DNA of 64,000 bases from Methylobacterium planeticum (GTDB lineage Bacteria; Pseudomonadota; Alphaproteobacteria; Rhizobiales; Beijerinckiaceae), in NCBI RefSeq assembly GCF_008806345.1, contig NZ_VZZJ01000011.1:94759-158758 (forward strand), given 5' to 3'. Of this stretch, positions 16,068 to 23,880 are shown one piece after another (within the stretch, counting starts at the first letter, position 1; every line of letters starts with the position of its first letter). The translations under genes were made by a program, and so were the position numbers. The notes under the pieces were generated by a model that worked only from the letters and a program-made list of their open reading frames with translations, had not been told where the DNA came from and made no database searches.

Positions 16068-17289
16068 CTGGCTCCACCTCGCCCGGGCCGACCAGCTGCC
16101 CCCCTGCCCCCTCGCCCCCTGGACCACCTGGGCGGTGATCGGGGGCCGCGGCTGCGGCAAGACCCGCACGGGCGCCGAGTGGGTCAGCGCGCTGGCCCTC
16201 GGCGACCCCGCCTTCACGGCGGAGGCGGTGGGGCGGATCGCCCTCGTGGGCGAGACCTACGCGGATGTGCGCGACGTGATGATCGAGGGGCCCTCGGGCC
16301 TCCTCGGCCTGCCGGCCCGGGGCCCGCGGCCGCGCTGGTCCCCGACCCGGCGGCGCCTCGAATGGGAGAACGGGGCCGTGGCCCTGGCCTTCTCGGCGGA
16401 GGAGCCGGATTCCCTGCGCGGCCCCCAGTTCGGGGCGGCGTGGTCCGACGAGATCGCCAAGTGGCGCCACCCGGAGGCCGCCTACGACATGCTGCAGTTC
16501 GGGCTGCGCCTCGGCCGCCGCCCGCGCCACCTGGTGACCACGACGCCGCGGCCGATCCCGCTGATCCGGCGCCTCCTCGGCGACCCGGGCGTGGTGGTGA
16601 GCCGGGCCCGCACCGCCGACAACGCCCGGAACCTCGCGCCGGCCTTCCTGGAGGCGGTGGTCGGGCGCTACGCCGGCACCCGCCTCGGCCGCCAGGAGCT
16701 CGACGGCGCGCTGATCGAGGACCGGGCCGACGCCCTCTGGAGCCGGGACGGGATCGAGGCGGGGCGCCGCGCGCGGGCGCCGGAGCTCGGCCGCATCGTG
16801 GTGGCGGTCGATCCCCCGGCGAGTTCCGGGCCGCGGGCGGATGCCTGCGGGATCGTGGCGGCGGGCAGCGACGGGGCCCGGGCCTTCGTGCTCGCCGACG
16901 CGACGCTGCGGCGCGCCACCCCGCAGGCCTGGGCCTCGGCGGCCCTCGCCCTCTACCACCGGCTCCAGGCCGACAGCCTCGTGGTCGAGGTCAACCAGGG
17001 CGGCGAGATGGCGACCGCCGTGCTCGCCGAGATCGATCCCGGCGTCCCCGTCACCGCCGTGCGGGCGACCCGGGGCAAGTACCTGCGCGCCGAGCCGGTC
17101 TCGGTGCTCTACGCGCAGGGCCGGGTCCACCATGTCGGCCCGCTGCCGGCGCTGGAGGACGAGATGTGCGATTTCGGCCCCGACGGCCTCACCTCGGGCG
17201 CCTCCCCGGACCGCCTCGACGCCCTGGTCTGGGCGATCACCCACCTGCTGCTCCGCCCCGGCCCCGAACCGCGGATCCGGCGGCTTTAG
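16012..17289 (+). CDS. Terminase large subunit / DNA-packaging ATPase (GTA g2)
   Basis: A 425-residue packaging motor of the GTA/HK97 type. Walker A is GGRGCGKT near residues 44-51 and the Walker B region is the FGAAWSDEIAKW segment. The C-terminal nuclease half shows the RNase H-like acidic residues in VVAVDPPAS, EVNQGGEMA and SPDRLDALVWAI. It pumps DNA into the prohead and cuts it. The start at 16012 overlaps the small subunit gene by 56 bases. An upstream in-frame ATG at 15985 is possible. The length fits the shorter GTA large terminases. Confidence 0.92.
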   Translation: MPAFLASLPAPLLTVLSHDWLHLARADQLPPCPLAPWTTWAVIGGRGCGKTRTGAEWVSALALGDPAFTAEAVGRIALVGETYADVRDVMIEGPSGLLGLPARGPRPRWSPTRRRLEWENGAVALAFSAEEPDSLRGPQFGAAWSDEIAKWRHPEAAYDMLQFGLRLGRRPRHLVTTTPRPIPLIRRLLGDPGVVVSRARTADNARNLAPAFLEAVVGRYAGTRLGRQELDGALIEDRADALWSRDGIEAGRRARAPELGRIVVAVDPPASSGPRADACGIVAAGSDGARAFVLADATLRRATPQAWASAALALYHRLQADSLVVEVNQGGEMATAVLAEIDPGVPVTAVRATRGKYLRAEPVSVLYAQGRVHHVGPLPALEDEMCDFGPDGLTSGASPDRLDALVWAITHLLLRPGPEPRIRRL

Positions 17290-17299
17290 GGGGCCGGGG

Positions 17300-17640
17300 G
17301 CCGGCCGTCCCGGACGGGCGCCCCACTTCGCCCGTCCGGGAGCGGTCGCGTGCACGATCGCGGAGCGGGTGCGGGGTGCGACCTCTTCGGACAACGCGCC
17401 TCCCTCACCCCAACCCTCTCCCGGCCGGGAGAGGGGGCCCGTCGCGCCACCCGCACCCATCGACCCGCCCTCCCGAAGCGGCGGCTCGCCCACCTCTCCC
17501 GTCCGGGAGAGGTCGAGTCGGCGCAAGCCGACCGGGTGAGGGATGCGACTTTTCCGGAGAGGTCGCACCCCTCACCCCGGCCCGCTTCCGCGGGCAAACC
17601 TCTCCCGCACGGGGGAGGATCATCGCTCGCGAAAGGTCAC
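17300..17640. repeat. Palindrome-rich dispersed-type repeat between terminase and portal genes
   Basis: The 350-base gap holds a series of perfect inverted repeats: ccctctcccgg/ccgggagaggg (17414-17435), acctctcccg/cgggagaggt (17492-17513), and gtcggc/gccgac (17517-17532). These alternate with ctcaccc and gggtgaggg motifs in both orientations. The style is that of REP-like intergenic repeats scattered through Methylobacterium genomes. No gene is seen in it. Copy number elsewhere cannot be judged from this window. Confidence 0.65.
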
Positions 17641-17643
17641 CCC

Positions 17644-18816
17644 ATGCCGAACCTCATCACCCGGCTGGCGCGGGCGGCGGGCTACGTGCCGGCGGCCAAG
17701 GGGGCGCCCCTCGGCGGGCCGGCCTTCATCCTCACCGGCGAGGGCCGGGCGGTGTGGACGGCCCGGGACGGGACCGCGCTCGCCCGCGAGGGGTTCCAGC
17801 GCAACGCCGTGGTGCACCGGGCGGTGCGGCTGGTGGCCGAGGCCGCGGCGTCCCTGCCCCTGATCCTGACCGGGCCGGGCGCGGAGGCGGCGCGGCCCGT
17901 CGCCGCGCTGCTCGCCCGGCCGAACCCGCGCGAGGGCGGGGCGCGGCTGATGGAGACGCTCTACGGGCACCTGATGGTCTCGGGCAACGCCTACCTGGAG
18001 GCCGTGAGCCTCGACGGGCGCCCGCGCGAACTCTACGCCCTGCGCCCCGACCGGATGCGGGTGGTGCCGGGGCCCGACGGCTGGCCCGCCGCCTACGATT
18101 ACGCGGCCGGGGGCCGGACGCTGCGCTACGACCAGGACCGGGAGGGCGTGCCGCCGATCCTGCACCTGAGCCTGTTCCACCCGACCGACGACCATTACGG
18201 CCTCTCGCCCATGGAGGCGGCGGCGGTGGCCCTCGACATCCACAACGCGGCGGGCGCCTGGAACAAGGCGCTCCTCGACAACGCCGCCCGCCCCTCCGGC
18301 GCCCTCGTCTTCGCCAACGGCGCCGGCTCGGTCCTCAGCGAGGCGCAGTTCAGCCGGCTGAAGGGCGAGCTCGAGGCGAACTACCAGGGGGCGGGCAATG
18401 CCGGGCGCCCGCTGCTGCTCGAGGGCGGGCTCGACTGGAAGCCCCTGGCGCTCTCGCCCAAGGACATGGATTTCGTCGAGGCCAAGGCCGCGGCCGCCCG
18501 CGAGATCGCCCTCGCCTTCGGGGTGCCGCCGCTGCTCCTCGGGCTCGCGGGGGACAACACCCACGCCAACTACGCCGAGGCGAACCGCGCCTTCTACCGC
18601 CAGACCGTGATCCCCCTGGTGCGCCGCACCGCCGATTCGCTGGCCCACTGGCTCGAGCCCGCCTTCGGGCCGGCCAGCCTCGAACCCGACCTCGACGCCG
18701 TCGAGGCGCTGGCGCCCGAGCGCGAATCCCTCTGGCGCCGGTTGCAGGGCGCGGCGTTCCTGACCGCCGACGAGAAGCGCGCGGCGGTGGGCTACGGGCC
18801 GGGGACGGAGGGCTGA
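17644..18816 (+). CDS. HK97-family portal protein (GTA g3)
   Basis: A 390-residue HK97-type portal, the dodecameric ring at the capsid vertex through which DNA passes. Typical segments are visible: NAVVHRAVRLVAEAAASLPL near residue 56, GNAYLEAV, LYALRPDRMRV, YGLSPMEAAAVALD, and the C-terminal FGVPPLLLGLAGDNTHANYAEANRAFY split around residue 300. ATG at 17644 follows a good spacing from gaaaggtcaccc. Length fits the family. Confidence 0.93.
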   Translation: MPNLITRLARAAGYVPAAKGAPLGGPAFILTGEGRAVWTARDGTALAREGFQRNAVVHRAVRLVAEAAASLPLILTGPGAEAARPVAALLARPNPREGGARLMETLYGHLMVSGNAYLEAVSLDGRPRELYALRPDRMRVVPGPDGWPAAYDYAAGGRTLRYDQDREGVPPILHLSLFHPTDDHYGLSPMEAAAVALDIHNAAGAWNKALLDNAARPSGALVFANGAGSVLSEAQFSRLKGELEANYQGAGNAGRPLLLEGGLDWKPLALSPKDMDFVEAKAAAAREIALAFGVPPLLLGLAGDNTHANYAEANRAFYRQTVIPLVRRTADSLAHWLEPAFGPASLEPDLDAVEALAPERESLWRRLQGAAFLTADEKRAAVGYGPGTEG

Positions 18817-18845
18817 GGCCGGCGGGCCGCCTCCGGCTGCCAATT

Positions 18846-18887
18846 CCGGATCACCAAGCCCGGATCACCAAGCCCGGATCACCAAGC
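18846..18887. repeat. 14-bp tandem repeat, three copies
   Basis: Three perfect head-to-tail copies of ccggatcaccaagc in the 113-base gap between the portal and protease genes. Confidence 0.8.
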
Positions 18888-18929
18888 CCGGGCCGGCGCG
18901 GCCGCCCCGGCTCACCGGAGGGGAGTGCG

Positions 18930-19454
18930 ATGGACGGCCATTTCACCGGCTATGCCAGCCTGTTCGGCGTGCCCGATCTCGGGCGCGACGTGGTGGTGCG
19001 CGGGGCCTTCGCCGGAAGCCTGGCGCGGCGGGGGCCTGCGGGCGTGCGGCTCCTCTGGCAGCACGATCCGGCCGAGCCGATCGGGCGCTGGCTGGCGCTG
19101 CGCGAGGACGCGCGCGGGCTCCTCGTGGAGGGCCGGCTCAACCTCGCGGTGCAGCGGGCCCGGGAGGTCGACGCGCTGATGCGCGAGGGCGGCCTCGACG
19201 GGCTCTCGATCGGCTTCCGGACGCTCTCCGCCGCCCCCGACCGGGCCGGCTACCGGCGGCTCAGCGCGGTCGACCTCTGGGAGATCTCCCTCGTCACCTT
19301 CCCGCTCCAGCCCGGAGCCCGCACCGCGCCGCCGGCGGGGGGCGCCCCCCTCGCCGCCGAGATCCGCGCGTTCGCCCGGCGCCTCGCGCCGCGCCGCGCG
19401 CCCCCGCCAGCCCACCGTCCCGCGATCCGGCTGCGGCCGGCCGCGCGGGCCTGA
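18930..19454 (+). CDS. HK97-family prohead protease (GTA g4)
   Basis: A 174-residue prohead protease of the U35 type that trims the capsid protein and scaffold during head maturation. The nucleophile is Ser93 in GLSIGFR and the conserved His is His45 in LLWQHDPAEPIG. The N-terminal GYASLFGVPDLGRDVVVRGAF and the C-terminal VDLWEISLVTFPLQPGA are hallmarks of the family. A strong GGAGGGGAG sits upstream of the ATG. The last 30 residues are Arg/Pro-rich. Confidence 0.93.
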   Translation: MDGHFTGYASLFGVPDLGRDVVVRGAFAGSLARRGPAGVRLLWQHDPAEPIGRWLALREDARGLLVEGRLNLAVQRAREVDALMREGGLDGLSIGFRTLSAAPDRAGYRRLSAVDLWEISLVTFPLQPGARTAPPAGGAPLAAEIRAFARRLAPRRAPPPAHRPAIRLRPAARA

Positions 19455-19477
19455 TTCCCCCGAGCCACGAGGCATCC

Positions 19478-20776
19478 ATGTCCCAGCACAGCGCGATCGA
19501 GCCCCAATCCGCCGCCGCCTTCGAGACCGGCGCCGGCCTGGAGAACAAGGCGGGGGCCGGCCCCGGGGGCCCGGGCGAGGCCAAGGCCGCCCTGGCCGAG
19601 CTCGCCACCGCCTTCGAGGCCTTCAAGGAGACGAACGACGCGCGCCTCGCCGCGCTCGAGGGGCGCCGCCCGGGCGACGTCCTGACCGAGGAGAAGCTCG
19701 CCCGCATCGACGCGGCCCTCGACACCGCCCGCACCCGCCTCGACCGCCTCAGCCTCGACCGGGCCCGCCCGCCCCTCGCCGGCCCGGAGCCCCGCCGCGA
19801 CCCCCTCGGGGCCGAGCACAAGGCCGCCTTCGACCTCTATGTCCGGGCCGGGGAGAGCGCCGGGCTGAAGCGCCTGGAGGAGAAGGCCCTCTCGGCGGGC
19901 TCCGGCCCGGACGGGGGCTACCTCGTGCCGCCCACGATCGAGCGCGAGGTGCTGCGCCGCCTCGGCCTGCTCTCGCCGATCCGCGCCATCGCGAGCGTGC
20001 GCACCATCTCGGGGGGCCAGTACAAGCGGGCCGTCGCGACGGGTGCGCCGCAGGCGGGCTGGGTCGCCGAGACCGCGCCCCGGCCCCAGACCGACGGGCC
20101 CGCCCTGTCGGAGCTGAACGTCCCGGCGATGGAGCTCTACGCCATGCCGGCCGCGACCCAGACCCTCCTCGACGACGCCGTGGTCGACATCGACGCCTGG
20201 CTCGCCGACGAGGTCGAGACCGCCTTCGCCGAGCAGGAGAGCGTCGCCTTCGTGACCGGCAACGGGGTGAGCCGGCCGAAGGGCTTCCTCAGCGCCGACC
20301 TCGTCGCCAACGCCGCCTGGATGCCGGGCAAGATCGGCTTTGTCGGGACCGGCGCGGCCGGGGCCTTCCCGGCCCAGAACCCGGCCGACGTGCTGTTCGA
20401 CCTCGTCTACGCCCTGCGCGCCGGCTACCGCCAGAACGCCGGCTTCGTGATGAACCGGCGGCTGCAGAGCGCCATCCGCAAGTTCAAGGACCTGGACGGC
20501 AACTACCTCTGGCAGCCGCCGCTCGCCGCCGACCGGGCCGCGATGCTGCTGGGCTTCCCCGTCACCGAGGCCGAGGCGATGCCGGATGCCGCCGCCGGCA
20601 GCCTGTCCCTGGCCTTCGGCGACTTCCGCCGCGGCTACCTGGTGGTCGACCGCACCGGCCTGCGGGTCCTGCGCGACCCCTACTCGGCCAAGCCCTACGT
20701 GCTGTTCTACACCACCAAGCGGGTCGGCGGCGGCGTGCAGGACCACGAGGCGATCAAGCTCATGAAATTCGCCTGA
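19478..20776 (+). CDS. HK97-family major capsid protein (GTA g5)
   Basis: A 432-residue major capsid protein. The first 125 residues form a charged helical delta/scaffold domain (LAELATAFEAFKETNDARL). It should be removed by the upstream protease, giving a mature protein beginning near LGAEHKAAFDLYVRAG. The HK97 fold core follows: GYLVPPTIEREVLRRLGLLS, MELYAMPAATQTLLDDA, VSRPKGFL, and a C-terminal RRGYLVVDRTGLRVLRDPY. A strong GC hairpin follows the stop. The next genes of the cluster resume only at 24673. Confidence 0.95.
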   Translation: MSQHSAIEPQSAAAFETGAGLENKAGAGPGGPGEAKAALAELATAFEAFKETNDARLAALEGRRPGDVLTEEKLARIDAALDTARTRLDRLSLDRARPPLAGPEPRRDPLGAEHKAAFDLYVRAGESAGLKRLEEKALSAGSGPDGGYLVPPTIEREVLRRLGLLSPIRAIASVRTISGGQYKRAVATGAPQAGWVAETAPRPQTDGPALSELNVPAMELYAMPAATQTLLDDAVVDIDAWLADEVETAFAEQESVAFVTGNGVSRPKGFLSADLVANAAWMPGKIGFVGTGAAGAFPAQNPADVLFDLVYALRAGYRQNAGFVMNRRLQSAIRKFKDLDGNYLWQPPLAADRAAMLLGFPVTEAEAMPDAAAGSLSLAFGDFRRGYLVVDRTGLRVLRDPYSAKPYVLFYTTKRVGGGVQDHEAIKLMKFA

Positions 20777-20783
20777 GCCAATG

Positions 20784-20817
20784 GCGGGCCCCCCGGGGAG
20801 CATCCCGGGGGGCCCGC
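20784..20817 (+). terminator. Strong GC hairpin after the capsid gene
   Basis: Perfect 14-bp arms (20784-20797 and 20804-20817) with a 6-base loop, 8 bases past the capsid stop. There is no T run. Placed here, it could end or weaken transcription and raise capsid mRNA relative to the tail genes, or protect the mRNA 3' end. Confidence 0.5.
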
Positions 20818-20973
20818 CCGCGCGGCGGTGCGGCGGTGCGGCAACGCCCCGGAAATTTGGGGACAAATCTCGTTCTCGTGAACTATAAGGCTCTGTTCCA
20901 GGAACAATCGTCTTTATAAACCGCTTAAAGGGCTCGACGATGAAGCCCTTGATTTGCTTCCGGACTGATTATC

Positions 20974-22089
20974 ATGAATCTTGATGGGGCCGAGAATGCC
21001 AAGGCGGAGGTTTTTCTCCGAGCTTTCAAATATTCTGAAATCGTATCGCCCTTATCAGACGAAGACGATCAGCCGATCTTCGTAGCATCTCCCGGCACGG
21101 AAGCACATCATGACATCATCATGGCGCGCAGAAACAAGACGTTCGATCCGAAAGAACAGATCGCCGTCGGCATCGTCAAGTCGAATGACAGGAGCCAATC
21201 CGACGGCGATCTGAAACTCGGGATCTTCATCCAGCGCCGGCGCCTGATCCACCATCCCGTCGTCGAAGCCGCCATGCGCATCGCCGGCAATGAGGCGCGC
21301 GTCATCGTCACGGGTCCCGTGCGCCGGCAGGCGCCCGCGAACACGGGTCATTGCCGGCCGCTGCGCATGGGCGCATCGGTGGGCCATCATCGGGTCACGG
21401 CGGGAACGATCGGGTGCTTCGGCGTCAGCCGGAACGGCGGCGGGATCGGCATCCTGTCGAACAATCACGTGCTGGCGAACACCAACAGGGGCGTGCGAGG
21501 CGATATCGTGCTGCAGCCCGGGCGGCTGGACGGTGGCCCGAGGCGCGGATCGGTGAACCAGGTCGCGACCCTTCACGAGTACGTCCCCATCGACTTCACG
21601 CCCGACGCCGCCAATCTCGTCGATTGCGCCTTCGCGCTCCTGTCCGAGGGCATCGGCTGCGACGGATGCACGATGGACGTCCTGTCGACGAGCCCGCGGG
21701 CGTGGACGATCGGCGAGCCTGAAGATCTCATCTTCGACGACGTGCCGGTGCAGAAGGTCGGTCGCACGACGGGATTCACAGAAGGTACGGTCGAGGCGGT
21801 CGGCGTCAACAACGTCAAGGTGCAGATGATAGGCGGCCCGAGACCCAAATACGCCCTGTTCAATCAACAGGTCGCGGTCGCCGGCATCAGCGAGACCTTC
21901 TCGAAGGGAGGGGACAGCGGCTCGCTGATCTGCAGCCGGGACGGGCGGCCCGTCGCCCTCCTGTTCGCAGGGACGAAGACCGGGGGACGGCACGGCCGTG
22001 GCATCACCTATGCAAATCCGATCCAGACTGTTCTAAATTCACTCGAGATCGATATCTACACCGGGGGTGAAGGAGCCGATCATGGTTGA
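20974..22089 (+). CDS. Trypsin-like (S1 fold) protease with N-terminal accessory domain
   Basis: A 371-residue serine protease, probably cytoplasmic because no signal peptide is seen. The triad is His165 in SNNHVLAN, Asp217 in NLVDCAF and Ser315 in GGDSGSL. Before it, about residues 62-116, lies a small domain with the pattern IAVGIV ... LKLGIFI ... VIVTG. The next gene resembles this domain, and it overlaps that gene by 8 bases. The gene interrupts the GTA order between capsid and connector. Its DNA is less GC-rich, and a clearly AT-rich leader (20850-20973) suggests its own promoter and recent arrival. No Shine-Dalgarno is obvious. The substrate is unknown. A remnant of a second copy lies just downstream. 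Confidence 0.75.
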   Translation: MNLDGAENAKAEVFLRAFKYSEIVSPLSDEDDQPIFVASPGTEAHHDIIMARRNKTFDPKEQIAVGIVKSNDRSQSDGDLKLGIFIQRRRLIHHPVVEAAMRIAGNEARVIVTGPVRRQAPANTGHCRPLRMGASVGHHRVTAGTIGCFGVSRNGGGIGILSNNHVLANTNRGVRGDIVLQPGRLDGGPRRGSVNQVATLHEYVPIDFTPDAANLVDCAFALLSEGIGCDGCTMDVLSTSPRAWTIGEPEDLIFDDVPVQKVGRTTGFTEGTVEAVGVNNVKVQMIGGPRPKYALFNQQVAVAGISETFSKGGDSGSLICSRDGRPVALLFAGTKTGGRHGRGITYANPIQTVLNSLEIDIYTGGEGADHG

Positions 22090-22327
22090 CCAGCGAGACA
22101 AGCTTCGGGCGTCGCGCCCAGCTGCCATGGAGGCCAAGGACGCGTTCACCTCCCTGTACGCCAGTGGCCGAGCCGACCGCGCAGTCGGCCTCGGTCTCAA
22201 CCAGAGCGGCGACGGCTGGGCCGTGAAGGTCTTCGTGCCGTCTCCTTCGGCGGCCCGGGAGTTGCCCGACCATTTCCGGGACTTCGACGTCGAGGTGCAG
22301 GTGACGGGCCACGCCAAGGCGTACTGA
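22082..22327 (+). CDS. Small partner of the S1-like protease
   Basis: An 81-residue protein with its ATG inside the last codons of the protease gene (8-base overlap), so the two are translationally coupled. A helical start (residues 4-30) is followed by AVGLGLNQSGDGWAVKVFV and VEVQVTGHAKAY. The pattern VG-x-G ... (L/V)K(L/V)x(I/V)x(I/V) ... V-x-VTG matches the N-terminal accessory domain of the protease (its residues 62-116). I infer a stand-alone copy of that domain, which could act as inhibitor, chaperone or specificity partner. No known family name is assigned. A hairpin (22326-22350) follows the stop. Confidence 0.6.
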   Translation: MVDQRDKLRASRPAAMEAKDAFTSLYASGRADRAVGLGLNQSGDGWAVKVFVPSPSAARELPDHFRDFDVEVQVTGHAKAY

Positions 22328-22475
22328 CCGCCGCCTCGGCGCGGGCGGTCGGTCTCATGCGCCGTCACGATCGCGGTGACGGCGATGATGCGGGCAACCG
22401 GCCCGGGCAGGCTCAGGTCAGGGCCCAGGTCGAGGCTCAGGTCGGGGCCCAGGCCACCACGCGGCCGCGCACGAG

Positions 22476-22628
22476 CGCGAGGCCGGCGACAACGGTGCTC
22501 TGGTCGCGACGCAGGAAGGACGGCCGGTCGGCCTCCTGTTCTCCGGAACGAACCATGGCATCAGTGATGCGAACCCGATCCAGACAGTCCTCGATTTGTC
22601 AAGCGTCGATAGTCATCCGCGTCCTTGA
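22476..22628 (+). pseudogene. 3' remnant of a second S1-like protease copy
   Basis: Translation of this stretch gives REAGDNGALVATQEGRP, VGLLFSGTNHG, and DANPIQTVLDLSSVD before a stop at 22626-22628. It aligns with the C-terminus of the intact protease (KGGDSGSLICSRDGRP, VALLFAGT, YANPIQTVLNSLEID). The catalytic Ser position is Asn and nothing upstream matches the rest of the protease, so this is a decayed tail. The region before it (22391-22460) is imperfect low-complexity repeat. Confidence 0.7.
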
Positions 22629-22640
22629 AGGATTTCGAGC

Positions 22641-22811
22641 ATGGCCGACCGGCGCGAGCACTTGCTAGCTTCGAAGTCAGCAGCGTTGGCGGCCAAGGAC
22701 GCCTTCGTCACGCGCTACGCACGGGGCCGCGACGATCGTGCCGCCGGGATCGGCCTCGACGGCCGGGGCCGCGATTGGTCCCTGAAGGCCCTGGTCCACA
22801 CGCCGGAGGCC
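22641..22811 (+). pseudogene. Truncated second copy of the small protease partner
   Basis: The frame starting at the ATG at 22641 (MADRREHLLASKSAALAAKD, then AFVTRYARGRDDRAAGIGLD and DWSLKALV) aligns with the intact partner at 22082 over its first 55 or so residues. The similarity then stops before the VxVTG end, and the frame runs into the 3' end of the convergent trypsin gene. It keeps the same position after its own protease remnant as in the intact pair. The truncation probably arose when the neighbouring block was acquired or rearranged. Confidence 0.6.
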
Positions 22812-22835
22812 CCGACCGCACGATGCGCCCTGCCC

Positions 22836-23705
22836 TCAGCGCGGCCGCGCCGGCCGCGCCATCCAGTCCGAGCGGTTGCCGCGCCCGCGGGGCATCGGGT
22901 CGCTCGCCTGCATCTGGCCGAGCTCGGCCGCCCGGGAGCTGATCCAGCCCGCGTGCTCGCCGATCGGCGTCACGGCGGTGAAGCCGCCGCAGGCGGTGCG
23001 CTGGCGGGAATTCTGCTGCATCGCGCCGCTCGACCAGCTCACGACGCCGACGATCTGGTAGCCGCCGGGGCCACCGCGCAGGATCGGGCCGCCGGAATCG
23101 CCGAGGCAGGCGCCCGCGCCGGCGGTCTCGGCGAGGCGGCGCCGGTCCGTCACCACGGTGACGCGGTTGGCGACCTGCAGCGAACCGATCGAGACGAGGT
23201 GGGCCTCGCGCAGGGTGCGGGCGGTGTTGCGCCGGTTCTCGGCGACGACCCCGAAGCCCGCGATGTCGACGGTCTCGCCCGTCGCGATGCCGCCGCCGCC
23301 GCGGGGATCGAGGGGCTGGAAGTCCGAGCCCAGCGGCTCGGCCAGCTTGATCAGCGCGAGGTCGACGCCGGGCTGGTCCTCCGGCGTGGTGCCGGGCACG
23401 AAATCCGGGTGCATCGAGGCCGCCACCGTGCCGACGCGGCGCTGGCGGAAGCTGCGGTCCACCGCGATGACGCTGTAGCCGGCCCGGTGCATCACGCAAT
23501 GGGCCGCCGTCAGCACGAGGTCGGGGGCGATCAGGGTGCCCGAGCAGATCTCGCCCTGCGTGCTCTCGATGCGCACCACCGAGGCGCGCAGGCCGTTCGG
23601 GTCCCGCGAGACCTGGCCCTGGATCACCGCCCCGGCGGGCAGCGGCATCAGGCCGAGGCCGAAGAGGGCGCCCAGGCACGCCGTGCGGAGCGGGATCGCG
23701 AACAT
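22836..23705 (-). CDS. Secreted trypsin-family serine protease
   Basis: A 289-residue S1 protease with a signal peptide (residues 1-26, ending PAGA). The triad is His69 in LTAAHC, Asp115 in GVDLALIKL and Ser204 in GDSGGP. Mature chain features include the Cys54/Cys70 pair around the His. The C-terminal 30 residues are an extra tail rich in Arg and Pro. The ATG at 23705 has GGGAGA at good distance. The frame opens with a TTG five codons earlier, which is less likely. It lies antisense within the GTA block, in tandem with a related protease at 23881. Substrate unknown. Confidence 0.87.
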   Translation of the reverse strand: MFAIPLRTACLGALFGLGLMPLPAGAVIQGQVSRDPNGLRASVVRIESTQGEICSGTLIAPDLVLTAAHCVMHRAGYSVIAVDRSFRQRRVGTVAASMHPDFVPGTTPEDQPGVDLALIKLAEPLGSDFQPLDPRGGGGIATGETVDIAGFGVVAENRRNTARTLREAHLVSIGSLQVANRVTVVTDRRRLAETAGAGACLGDSGGPILRGGPGGYQIVGVVSWSSGAMQQNSRQRTACGGFTAVTPIGEHAGWISSRAAELGQMQASDPMPRGRGNRSDWMARPARPR

Positions 23706-23880
23706 CTGTCTCTCCCGCAACCGGGTGCCATCGGGGACGAAGGCCGATCGAGCGTAGCGTAAGGCAATGGGCCGGCCAAGCTAAGGTTCCACGGCCCCGG
23801 TCCGGCGGACTACACAGCCGGCGCACCGGGTTGTCCAGGCGGCGCGCCGACGCGGCGCGCCGCGTCGCCCGCGCCCGGCC

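Noticed and set aside
17290..17643. Possible small genes in the terminase-portal gap
   Set aside because: All frames there arise from palindromic repeats and lack domains or ribosome-binding sites.
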